From contig NC_133536.1 of assembly GCF_048544455.1 (NCBI RefSeq), forward strand, positions 42,032,152-42,096,151: a stretch of 64,000 nucleotides of DNA, given 5' to 3'. Of this stretch, positions 22,605 to 32,822 are shown piece by piece (within the stretch, counting starts at the first letter, position 1; each line of letters starts with the position of its first letter). Made by a program: the position numbers and the translations under genes. The notes below the pieces were generated by a model. The model was not told the origin of the DNA. It was given only the letters and a program-made list of their open reading frames with translations, and made no database searches. The stretch is from Silene latifolia. Lineage: Eukaryota > Streptophyta > Magnoliopsida > Caryophyllales > Caryophyllaceae.

Positions 22605-23699
22605 TTTTTGAGTTTGTCAAAATTTGACACGCAAATTACATCCTACAACCTGTTGTATGATAATACTATACAACATGTCTACTTCACAAGTCACAACCCA
22701 ATTTAATACTTTGAAAAAAAAAACTAAATCTCAAACTAATCAGACGATACACATACACTTCTCCCAAAATCAAACTCTAAAACTCTCAACTTCAACCTAA
22801 AAATGGAGAAAGAAAACCAATTGACAATGTCATCAAGAAGGAAGAATGCATGTAACAATATTCAAAGCTAAATTCTACATCAATTTGTACTATTGATATG
22901 TATTTTATCATTTATACCCAAATTATCATAACCCTAATTTTTTTGTGCGATAACATTTTCTCCAATTATTATAATTGTTTGATGTTTCATGATTGTGTTC
23001 ATGTTTATGGTCAGTAACGAATTCAAATTGTACAAGTAATACATCTTGTTCGAATCTGGTCCGTTTTAGTTTTGTGATAATGATTGAAGGCTGTATTATG
23101 AATCATAAACAATGAATGGTTGTTGTCGGTAATGGTACAAATAGTATGTTGCATATAATCATTTTTACGAGCAGAGAATTTGGTAGGGCTTTAATGAAAT
23201 ACTAAAATAGAATAGGTGGAATATTAGCTGCACAATACTATATGTTAGTTTTGAAGATTACGGCTGTAGTCTGATTAGGGTTATTTACTTAGGAAAGTAA
23301 TAATGAAAAATGAAGCGACTACATTGAAATTGAAACCTATGAATCTATGACTCTATCACCATGTTAATTAGAGTTTGCAGGGCACGATGGAATATTTCGT
23401 TTATTATGCAGACGGAATTTTTCGTATGTTAAACAGATGGAATTTTTCGTATATTAATCTGAGTTTCTGTCTTCGAGTTTCTTATGACCTTTTGCTCCTC
23501 ATCTACTGACATGTATTCTTCTGCGCAGTTTATTGAGCTATTAGTTTTAATGTATAGTATCTTTTAGTTAGTATGTAAAAATGTTGAAAGTACATAAAAG
23601 ATGTAGAGCTGTTGTATAAAGATTACGAGTTTTCATAAAAAGATTTTGAGTTTACAATTTAATATTAAAAACTAGTTTTGTGTTAGTTTTATATCCTAA
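22605..23699 (+). other. Upstream region of the Ulp1-bearing MULE
   Basis: AT-rich, no long frame. A short ATG frame at 22803 (MEKENQLTMSSRRKNA) could be a first exon of the following gene, but the splice phase does not fit simply. The MULE left end was not identified. Confidence 0.4.
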
Positions 23700-24872
23700 T
23701 TGGTTTTGTCTATTCTTTTTATTAGACCTTTGAAAAGGTCAAAAAATGATAAAGAAGAAGACACTGACGACGACAATGATATGGAAATGTTTCCTCGCTT
23801 AGAGACAAGGATGTCTCCGGCAAAAGTATTGAAACTCATCAACAATTTATCCTCCACTCAAAAAGAAAGTTTGTCGGCCACACCTTTTAGACATTTCCTA
23901 AATTTAAAGCTGACCAAGATACCCACCAAATTAGCTCACTATATAGTGGCTAATTACAACTTCAGAGACGGGAAATTAACGCTGGATATTAGAGAGACAT
24001 TTGATATCTCAAAAGAAGACGTTCACACGGCCTTGGGACTTCCACTAGGAGGTGCTTTAACAAAATACTCATTTGAAGAGATGCAACCAGTTTTTACTGA
24101 GTGGATCAATCAATTCGGTGATGATGCCACCGGGAGAATGGTAAACATGAAATTGCTAAAAAACTACATAACCAGCCACAATGAAGACGTGGGCTTGATG
24201 TTCAAGAGGAACATGTTGTTATATATCATTTCTTATTTGATATGCTCTCACGGGAATGAACACGTATTCATAGATGCATTTCCTTGGGTAGTTGACATTG
24301 AAAAGTCGGATGAGTTAGATTGGTGTGAGTTTGTACATGATAAGTTGTTGCAAACTCGAGAATTCTGGTCATCGGAAAAACAATTCTTTGGTCCGGTACT
24401 ATTTCTTGTGGTGAGTGATATTTGTATAACTCCATTTCATCTTGTGTTTCATCGTAATAAACGTATTATTTTAATTGTGTTCACCTTGTTTAATTTTCCT
24501 TTTTTTTGTTTCCCGGAATGAGTAGGGAATACTTTAGAGTTATTGTTGCTTTTTCATATACTAGCTTGTTTAGCTGAATGGTTTCATTTTGTTCAAACTC
24601 GGCTAATATGTTTACTTTTATGAGTTTTTGTTTCAAATACTTCTTGTAATAAAGTATAAACTAATTTCCTCATTTCCCTGATATATTTATTATGCTTTTT
24701 AATTAAATGATCTATGCAACTGCACTTTGTTGACAAGGTCGTTGATGCGAAAACAATTGTACCTAGAATTATCCCTACACTTATCGATTGGACAACAAAA
24801 GATATGAACAATAGACAAAAGGTAGGCGAAAGTAGAGGTGGATTTGGTGGCGGATTCGTTCAAAAAGAACCC
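23700..24872 (+). pseudogene. Ulp1-like gene of a MULE, N-terminal part
   Basis: The first 273-codon frame begins after an intron-like TTAG near 23725 with a Lys/Asp-rich start (KRSKNDKEEDTDDDND). It continues with a globular region (KVLKLINNLSSTQKESLSATPFRH, LAHYIVANYNF, ISKEDVHTALGLPLGG, LLYIISYLICSHGNEHVFID). This resembles the plant-mobile-domain/DUF1985-like region found in Ulp1 protease genes carried by Mutator-like elements. The frame ends near 24410 at a donor-like GTGAGT. A further exon is likely at 24737-24872 (VVDAKTIVPRIIPTLIDW...). It is cut at 24873 by a LINE; the rest lies beyond 32750. Cellular role of these carried proteases is not established. Confidence 0.65.
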
Positions 24873-25749
24873 TTTTTTTTTTACAGCAACAAATAGCATA
24901 GCTTACACAAGAGCTCTCTGAGCAAGATTATGGGCTATCCTATTCACTCCCCTAGGACAGAAATTAAGAGAGCAACAATGAAAATTTGACGCATTAGACT
25001 TAATATCTTGGATAATGCAGTTGATAGATGCAATCGGCTTCTCCGCTCCCGCAGCCTGCAAAACCAAGTTAAGACAATCTGTAACAAGTCTAACATGAAC
25101 GAACCTTTCGTCCGAGGCCCATTTTAGCGCCATGAAAACTGCAAGACCTTCGGCATGCAGGGCAGAAGAGGCAAACGAGCGAGCGTGAGCAAAATTTCTT
25201 AGGGTCCCATTATCATCCAATAAGCACCACCCGATTCCAGCGCTTCTATCAGCCCTTCAAGCAGCATCACACTTGACATTACAAACATTTCCGCATCCAG
25301 GTCCACCAACGATCCAATAGGGGAAGGATTTTCTAATCCTCTTAGCTAAACCAAAACCTGGGGAAGAGTCCAGCAAAGGCGCTCGAAGAAGGCTATCATC
25401 CTTATTGCACACAACCTCCTTCATACACTGAATGTCACCAAGAATAGAATATAAAGCATTCATAGGCCAAGGGCGACGATTTTTGAAGACCATCTCGTTC
25501 CTGCAACACCAAATTCGCCAGAGGGTAGCGATTAGGGGGAAAAGAAGGGAGTTAGGATCTGGAACAATAAGGAAATAATTAACCCAGTTAATGACCCAAA
25601 CCCTAACATCAATGTTCACCCCTCCCGTGATTCTAAGTCCTAATGGACAGCCAAACCATAGAGCCTTTGCAAAGCTACAATCTCTGAAAAGATGAGAAAG
25701 AGATTCCACACAAGGAGATAAGCCATCACAAAGAGTACAGAAGGAACGT
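24873..25749 (-). pseudogene. LINE (non-LTR) remnant, RNase H-like C-terminus
   Basis: Minus strand. 25709-25257 encodes the end of the reverse-transcriptase zinc-binding region (ESLSHLFRDCSFAKALWFG, then TLWRIWCCRNEMVFKN). 25220-24903 encodes an RNase H-like domain (SALHAEGLAVFMALKWA, VRLVTDCLNLVLQAA, FCPRGVNRIAHNLAQRAL), the standard ORF2 end of plant LINEs. A frameshift or stop near 25255 separates them. A T-run at 24873-24882 is the poly(A) tail of the minus-strand copy. The upstream half is at 32163 to about 32700, displaced by the LTR element 25750-32162. Confidence 0.85.
25745..25749. repeat. Target-site duplication GAACG (left copy)
   Basis: Equal to 32163-32167. The LINE frame rejoins across it (reverse-transcriptase zinc-binding region). 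Confidence 0.93.
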
Positions 25750-27052
25750 GATACGGTCGTTATGTACCAAAAATAAAATACCTAGATACTACTAACAGAA
25801 GTCAGCGGTACGTAGGGTCGATCTCCACAGGGAGGCGGTTTACTATCTACTTGTCTATTCTATCTGTCTAATGTCACGATCTGAGGGTTTTGGTTGTTTT
25901 GACTAAACTAAAGAGATTAAGGCAAGAGAGAAATGAATAAGAGAAATTAGCAGAAGAAAGAGGGAACTAAGATTTCGGGTCATCAACGAACGTCAGTCAA
26001 TCGCAGTTAAGGTCACAGATCAGTCGTTGTGTCGGTTTAAGGGGCAACGAATATCTCTTATCGGTCTCAATTCGCCCTAAAATGCTATTAGCTTAACTTT
26101 CGCCCTCACTAAAGCATTCTATTGGTCACTGCAGGTCTCACCTCTTCCAACCTTTCGGTCTAGGTCAAGGCTTACCAAAATTAAAAGGCTAATTGCTTCG
26201 AATCAACTAGCAAGATACAATTATAGCAGCGATTAACAACAAAGACATAACTACATCAACAGATCTAAAAACCTAATTAGCAATTAACATAGTCCATCGA
26301 CTCCCCTAATCCTAGCAGAGGAATTAGCTAGACATAAGAATAGAGGGAAGAAATAGAGAAGAAATAAGCATTAAATAAGAGTAAAGGGGAAGAATAAATT
26401 ACAGAAATAATGATCCGGAAATAAAGAGAGGTAAGTAGCAGAAGAAAAGCAGCGTCCGAACCCCCTAAACATGTTCTATCGTCGTCCTATTTATAGAGGA
26501 GACGAGTTTATTAAACCTAATGACGAAATAAAACAAAAAGCCCGAGCCCATAAGAGAATCCACTCGATCGAGTGATTTAAAACCACTCGATCGAGTAAAT
26601 CAGAGCTCAAACCGTTCGATCGAGTGAAATAACCACTCGATCGAGTAAACACTAAATAGCAATTGTTCGATCGACCAAGGAAAGTACACGATCGACTTAT
26701 TATTTGATCTAAAACCACTCGATCGACTAGTAAAGTACTCGATCGAGTGAAATACGACTCCAGCAGCTACTTGTTCGTTAGTTTCCAGCTTTGACTTGTC
26801 CTTTTGGCTCCCGAAACAGCTTCACGCATCCCAAGACAGCTATATTTCCGCTCCAAATTCACTCTTTCTCCAAATGCATGCAAAACGGGCGGTAAATGGC
26901 TTGATTTCACTACTTTTTGATCCATTCCTGCAAATAAGACAAAATAAACCAAAGTAGCATATTCGGGGCATTTCGTAGCAATAAACTATGATATTAGCAT
27001 GGAAATACGTGCATAAAATAGGCTAAAAAGACTATACAAAATGCACGTATCA
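25750..27052 (-). repeat. 3' LTR of the second non-autonomous element
   Basis: 1303 bp. The minus strand has CTATAAATAGG at 26486-26496, a clear TATA box about 560 bp into the LTR. CTCGATCGAG palindromes cluster at 26570-26755. Confidence 0.94.
26570..26755. repeat. CTCGATCGAG palindrome cluster in LTR
   Basis: Eight CGATCGA-type sites in four pairs, most of them ACTCGATCGAGT (12-bp palindrome), some half-changed (TTCGATCGACC). Mirrored at 31672-31857 in the other LTR. Confidence 0.88.
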
Positions 27053-29338
27053 AATCTCCCCAAACCAAACCTTTACTCGTCCTCGGGTAAACTAAATGCA
27101 AACTAATGGAACGGAAAAGATAACTCAGAGCTAGTTACAAATGCCCACTTAAACCAATTTAATGCAAGCAAACTAACACTTATAGCAAACAGTCGAATGC
27201 AAACGAGTTGTAGGATGTTTATAATAAAGCTGAACTGTCGACCTTGCAAGACCTTTAATAATGGACTCTCACGGGTCACTCTTCTCTCATGAATCAAAGG
27301 GTAAGCATATATATGTAAGAGAGAAAGAAAAATAGTCGCTCACCTAAACTACGACCCACATAAACATGCATGCAACTAATATGATAGACAATTCTAGCTA
27401 CCGTACACACATTCCAACCAAACAAGGTCCTGTCACAGCCGAGGGCTTACAAAAATATGGTAAAGTGAGGCAATGGGTAAGAAAAGGCAAAACATTTATG
27501 GGAGTGTGGAGGTATAGGTGATCAAGCTAGTACCTAAACAATACCATATGACAACATCCATTTCCAACTCAATTATAGGATTAAGCACAAGTGCTCTTCA
27601 TTTGGCACTAAACTCACCAAACCGAACTGAAAATACTCCTCAAATGATATAGATAAAACATAGGAGCGAAACCGTTAACTATCAACATCTTTTTTTTTCA
27701 TTTTTTTTTCGAATTCCTTCTTTTCTTTTTCCGGTTTCCTTCGAATTTTTTCAACTTCTTTTTTTCATTTCTTTCTTTTTCACGTCTTTTTTTTTCAATT
27801 CTTTTTTCATCATCCTCCTTTTCTTCATAAATTACCAACTCCGAATTAATATAAGACAGGCCAAACTTGGCACAATGAAACATATACCGCAAAAGCATAC
27901 ATTATACTAGCTTGACAAGGCAGGATAAATTTGGGATGTAGCTAAGGGTCAAAAGGCAAATTTTGCTAATGTGGAGTTTATGGGTAAAAATGAAAGAAAA
28001 GGGAAATCGTAAGCACCTCCCTACATGTGACACCAACCACTAACCCGAATATATGCAGGTAAAAAGCAATTGAATATCATATACGTGCAAATTAATGATA
28101 CATGATATGCAAGGAGTAACGACTCACAATCCTACATGAAACTGGTCACAAATGACACCAGTTTAGGCTCTAAATCTCAGAAATTATAAGTAACTCGCCA
28201 AAATTTCAGGTCAAGTCTATTCGTTCAGCTAAATTTTAACATTAACTCGTAGATATGCAATAAGACATAGTAAAAGATAACAGTTTAATGCAAGGCTTAA
28301 GCAAAAATACAATTTACAGTGCAATATCATCATCGAAATCTACCGTTCCGACTCAACCTATATGCAAAAATAAACGTGAAATTTTTTGAATTTTTAACAA
28401 TTTTTCAAATTTTTATGGAGTTTTGAATTTTAGAAATAAAAGACAATGCAAACGGGAATGCAATAAACGTGATAACAGAAATACAATAAAAACAATATGC
28501 AGACACAGATATGGATGCATAACCTCCCCAAACCAAACCGTACAATGCCCTCTTTGTACCAAAACATGGAAAGGAAACGCAAACTGAAAGAGAAAGGGAG
28601 TAAATACGGAAAGCTTACAAGATTACGTGAATAAGGGACCTCCCCAAACCGACCACGAACATGGGAAGTTGCTAAAGAGCCCAAATATCGTCACAGGAAG
28701 CGAATCCAAGTCAAAGGGCATCCAAAACAGCTCTATCGAGAGGAATAGTGGTCGATCGAGTTGTTCTCTCTTTGCAGGTGCTCGATCGAGTGAAATAAAT
28801 ACTCGATCGAGTAATTTCAGCAGAAAAAGCTCTCGATCGAGTACAAAAAGTACTCGATCGAGTGATCCTTAGTGTGTTCCTGCAAAACGCAATAAAAATA
28901 GCCCGCAAATCAACAAAACACGCGTAGCTGAGATAGTCTATGGCATGAAAACCATTTATTACAACTGAAAGGAAATAGAAAATGAAAAACAAAATCTCCG
29001 GGTTGCCTCCCGGACAGCGCTAGCTTCAGTCAGGTCCCAGTTCAACCTTCTTTTTCTTCGAGCCTCTCTAATCAGTTATAATCAAAACAGCTCAAAGCGC
29101 GCAGCAACCGATCAAACAGCTGCGCATGTGCTACACAGAAATGTAAGTAGCACCACAGTGGAATAGCAAAATAGGAAAATAAAATGTATAACTGTTTAAG
29201 TCTAACAAATTTCCTATGAGAGCTCCTAAATTTGTCCACAAAATAAAGGAGCGCCGGAGCGATTGACAATAAATTGGGGCCCCGTTTCAGATTAACAACT
29301 TCAAGATGACAAGTACGGTGAAAAACAGCTAAATTATT
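27053..29338 (-). other. Purine tract and conserved non-coding 3' region
   Basis: The minus strand begins GGTTTGGTTTGGGGAGATT (27053-27071) next to the LTR. No family-recognisable frame. In the same order as in 2391-4628 it carries blocks such as GGACTCTCACGGGTCACTC, CTACGACC...AACATGC, GTGATCAAGCTAGTACC and CCGTTCCGACTC. Palindromes occur at 28745-28866. At 29002-29013 GTTGCCTCCCGG repeats 12 bases of the primer-site flank at 30512-30523. Confidence 0.7.
28745..28866. repeat. CGATCGA palindrome cluster in UTR
   Basis: Five CGATCGA sites, mostly CTCGATCGAG, again largely paired. Confidence 0.86.
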
Positions 29339-30363
29339 TTACCAACTGGGAGGGGGCATATTATTGAAATACGAAGCATGAGTAAAATGAGGCATTGTAC
29401 TGTTCAAACAAACAATAATAGAATTATCGTTTACTACCTCGGGTTGGTTGCTCTCAATGATGGAATCATAGATAAAGAAATTTATTACCTCTTCCGTGCT
29501 AGGAGCAATTACCGACTCAGCTGCTTCCTTGTCATCCTCCTCAGTGGATTTCACCCCGTAAATCGCAGCCTCAAGTGCATCCAACTCGGCTTTGAATAGG
29601 GGAGATTCACCGTATCCATTATCATCATCAAATCGTCGTCTAGAACAAACCCACATGACGAATCAATGCTCTCGCTGGCCAGACTACTCGATCGAGTAGA
29701 ATTGTCATTCGATCGAGAACTTTCTTCCTGATTTTCACTCGATCGAGTGCTTTGAACTACTCGATCGAACGGTTTTTCTGGAAATTCGCTCGATCGACTA
29801 ATATAAGTCACTCGATCGAGTGATTCTTCTTGTACAATGCTGAAATCCTCGTGTAAAGTATTGAAATATGATAGAACTTCATCATCCGAGTCATAAAAAT
29901 CATCCTCAGCATTGGGCAACACGGTTTATTCATAGGAAAAACCGCTCTCGGCCAAGTTAACCTCTTCTGGTTGCCTACTATCCGACTTAGCTGCTAGCTG
30001 AGCAATTTCAGACTCCAGCTCAATGAGTTGAGCTTCCATACGTCTATCACACTCTTGCCTTTTTGATGCAAGTGTCTCCAACAAATATTTCAGCTCCGCA
30101 ATCTCTTCTTTCCGTATATCAGGAGGAATTTGTTGTTGCGGTGGCCAGACAAACGGAGGCTCTTGGTAGCCTCGTTGATAGGGTAGATGCGGCGGCACAA
30201 CTACAGAGGAATGGCTAGCTCGTCCCCAAAGCCTGAACTCGAGGACCTCGTCATTTTCTGCCATGCAAAAGGCTGCATTGTGCTCAGCAGCACCACATCT
30301 CCCGCAGTAAATCACCTGTTGCGCCATATAATGAGACATAGGTGATGGGTCAAAGGTACTCAA
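29339..30363 (-). pseudogene. Reduced gag-like ORF with zinc knuckle
   Basis: Minus strand from ATG 30363. Residues 20-33 hold CGRCGAAEHNAAFC, a CCHC zinc knuckle. A Pro-rich segment follows (HLPYQRGYQEPPFVWPPQQQ), then a helical LESEIAQLAAK matching the end of gag in the first element. A single in-frame TAA (29926-29928) is followed by an acidic stretch (AEDDFYDSDDEVL) with in-frame CGATCGA sites encoding STRSS-like words, then a frameshift at about 29650 and a tail ending NNMPPPSW at 29339. The capsid core is missing. Probably an RNA-binding gag remnant; the family is not otherwise recognised. Confidence 0.65.
29685..29828. repeat. CGATCGA palindrome cluster in gag remnant
   Basis: Six sites (CTCGATCGAG and variants) in three pairs inside the reading frame. 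Confidence 0.86.
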
Positions 30364-30515
30364 GCCTTCCCTTTGACGATCTTTTACCTAGAACTGTCTA
30401 GGTAGAACCTGTCAGGCCTATCAAAACAGCACTAATGAAAAAGATTAGAACGGCCTCAAGGGAAAATCCCCTGAGGCTAAAAACAGACAGAAGAAAACAA
30501 GTAAATAAATAGTTG

Positions 30516-30534
30516 CCTCCCGGCAATGGCGCCA
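30516..30534 (-). other. Primer binding site, tRNA-Asp type
   Basis: The minus strand reads TGGCGCCATTGCCGGGAGG 5 nt inside the LTR; one base differs from the site at 7790-7809 within the first 16. Confidence 0.85.
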
Positions 30535-30878
30535 AAATTTGATACGGTCGTTATGTACCAAAAATAAAATACCTAGATACTACTAACAGAAGTCAGCGGT
30601 AAGTAGGGTCGATCTCCACAGAGAGGCGGTTTACTATCTACTTGTCTATTCTATCTGTCTAATGTCACGATCTGAGGGTTTTGGTTGTTTTGACTAAACT
30701 AAAGAGATTAAGGCAAGAGAGAATTGAATAAGAGAAATTAACATAAGAAAGAGGGAACTAGGATTTCGGGTCATCAACAAACGTCAGTCAATCGCAGTTA
30801 AGGTCACAGATCAGTCGTTGTGTCCGTCTAAGGGGCAACGAATATCTCCTTTTGGTCTCAATTCGCCCTAAAATGCTA

Positions 30879-31195
30879 CTCCCTCCTATTCTACATAACC
30901 TTCCTTATTTCCTTTTTCATCTATTCACAATATCTTCCCTCTTTCCTTATTTAGTAAAGTTTTATACTTATTTTAATCAACTCACCCCACAACAATACCC
31001 CACAATACACATACTTTATCTTATTTTAATCACCTTACCCCACAACAATACTTATTTTAATCACCTCATCCCCACAATACCTTCCCTCTTTCCAATTATC
31101 TCACCCCCACCACAATACTTTAACTTATTTAATTCAAACACCCTTAATTTTCGTGCCACCCATGAATAGGGAAGATTATCGGGAATAGGAGGGAG
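30879..31195. mobile_element. Stowaway MITE (Tc1/mariner), TA TSD
   Basis: Begins CTCCCTCCTATTCTACATAA and ends ATCGGGAATAGGAGGGAG; flanked by TA at 30877-30878 and 31196-31197. The partner LTR shows the empty site (ATGCTATTAGC near 26086), so insertion postdates the LTR element. AT-rich interior with repeated CCCCACAATAC words. Confidence 0.93.
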
Positions 31196-31671
31196 TATTA
31201 GCTTAACTTTCGCCCTCACTAAGGCATCTTATTGGTCACTGCGGGTCTCACCCCTTCCAACCTTTCGGTCTAGGTCAAGGCTTACCAAAATTAAAAGGCT
31301 AATTGCTTCGAATCAACTAGCAAGATACAATTATAGCAGCGATTAACAACAAAGACATAACTACATCAACAGATCTAAAAACCTAATTAGCAATTAACAT
31401 AGTCCATCGACTCCCCTAATCCTAGCAGAGGAATTAGCTAGACATAAGAATAGAGGGAAGAAGTGGAGAAGAAATAAGCATTAAATAAGAGTAAAGGGGA
31501 AGAATAAATTACAGAAATAATGATCCGGAAATAAAGAGAGGTAAGTAGCAGAAGAAAAGCAGCGTCCGAACCCCCTAAACATGTTGTATCGTCGTCCTAT
31601 TTATAGAGGAGACGAGTTTATTAAACCTAATGACGAAATAAAACAAAACGTCCGAGCCCATAAGAGAATCC

Positions 31672-31857
31672 ACTCGATCGAGTGATTTAAAACCACTCGA
31701 TCGAGCAAATCAGAGCTCAAACCGTTCGATCGAGTGAAATAACCACTCGATCGAGTAAACACTAAATAGCAACTGTTCGATCGACCAAGGAAAGTACTCG
31801 ATCGACTTATTATTTGATCTAAAACCACTCGATCGACTAGTAAAGTACTCGATCGAG
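31672..31857. repeat. CTCGATCGAG palindrome cluster in 5' LTR
   Basis: Eight sites in four pairs, the counterpart of 26570-26755, with two or three point differences. Confidence 0.88.
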
Positions 31858-32162
31858 TGAAATACGACTCCAGCAGCTACTTGTTCGTTAGTTTCCAGCT
31901 TTGACTTGTCCTTTTGGCTCCCGAAACAGCTTCACGCATCCCAAGACAGCTATATTTCCGCTCCAAATTCACTCTTTTTCCAAATGCATGCAAAACGGAC
32001 GGTAAATGGCTTGATTTCACTACTTTTTGATCCATTCCTGCAAATAAGACAAAATAAACCAAAGTAGCATATTCGGGGCATTTCGTAGCAATAAACTATG
32101 ATATTAGCATGGAAATACGTGCATAAAATAGGCTAAAAAGACTATACAAAATGCACGTATCA

Positions 32163-32747
32163 GAACGCCAATTCATTTTTCGTTTGAGGAATTCAGAACC
32201 CACTGGTAGGGCATTAGCCATAAATTTCCATAAAAACACCTTAAGTTTGTTAGAGATAGGTAACTTCCAGAGCTTTGATCTGCAAAAGGCCACAATAGTT
32301 GCAGACATTAGTTAAGGCCATAGCAGCAACATAGTATCCCGACTTGACAGTGAATGCACCATGTTTAGAGAATTTCCAATAGAAGGAGTCATTCGGGGGT
32401 TGACACGGGATATAAGTTGCGAGGATTTTCTTTGTAACGTCCTCACCCGGATTGAAACCAAGAGAAGAGAGGTCCCATCTCCTATGACTATCATGAAGGT
32501 CACCAACCAGTAACGCGGAATCAATAGGAGCATCAATAAAATCCCCACAAAGGTCAAGAAGACTATAACCCTCTATCCATTTGCTCTTCCAAGCATTAAG
32601 ACGAGAAGAAGATCCAATAGTCCAAGAAATATTATTGTAGATAAGATTAATCATATCAAAGGTAAGAAAACTGTATACTTTACGAGTTACTATGCACAAA
32701 CTTCTGAGCTCATCATCTCTATACAGTAGCTCGACTATTTTATTCAT
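32163..32747 (-). pseudogene. LINE remnant, upstream part
   Basis: The minus strand frame from 32747 contains LIYNNISWTIGSSSRLNAWK and SKWIEGYSLL, then FYWKFSKHGAFTVKSGYYVA. After a frameshift near 32300 comes KLPISNKLKVFLWKFMANALP. This is the region after the reverse-transcriptase domain of plant LINE ORF2, running into the zinc-binding motif completed at 25709. Catalytic reverse transcriptase is absent (5' truncation near 32650-32700). Residues before LIYNN may belong to flanking DNA. No TSD was found for the LINE. Confidence 0.8.
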
Positions 32748-32822
32748 TTGCTCGATTTCTTTGATGGCTTGTTTACTTAAATACTAACCTGTTCAATTAA
32801 TGTCATTTAAATGCACATACAG

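Larger units (their letters stand above)
25750..32162 (-). mobile_element. Non-autonomous LTR retrotransposon with reduced gag
   Basis: 6413 bp, minus orientation. LTRs 25750-27052 and 30540-32162 (TGATACGG to CGTATCA), TSD GAACG at 25745-25749 and 32163-32167, tRNA-Asp-type primer site 30516-30534, purine tract beside the left LTR (27053-27070). The only coding traces are a small gag-like frame (30363 to 29339) with a zinc knuckle; protease, reverse transcriptase and integrase are all absent. Non-coding 27053-29338 shares blocks with 2391-4628 of the first element, so the two are related families. Inserted in the zinc-binding region of a LINE. Confidence 0.92.
30540..32162 (-). repeat. 5' LTR of the second element, with Stowaway insertion
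   Basis: 1623 bp; 1304 bp after removing the 317-bp MITE and its TA duplication, one base longer than the partner. TATA box CTATAAATAGG (minus) at 31596-31606. Palindrome cluster at 31672-31857. Confidence 0.94.

Noticed and set aside
26491..26718. 75-codon minus-strand frame repeated at 31601-31828
   Set aside because: Identical position in both LTRs and built from the palindrome words (FTRSSGYFTRSN); an LTR artefact.
32650..32747. Start of an independent gene (MNKIVELLYRDDELRSL)
   Set aside because: Runs directly into LINE sequence and has no domain of its own; could be flanking DNA, kept only as uncertain LINE edge.
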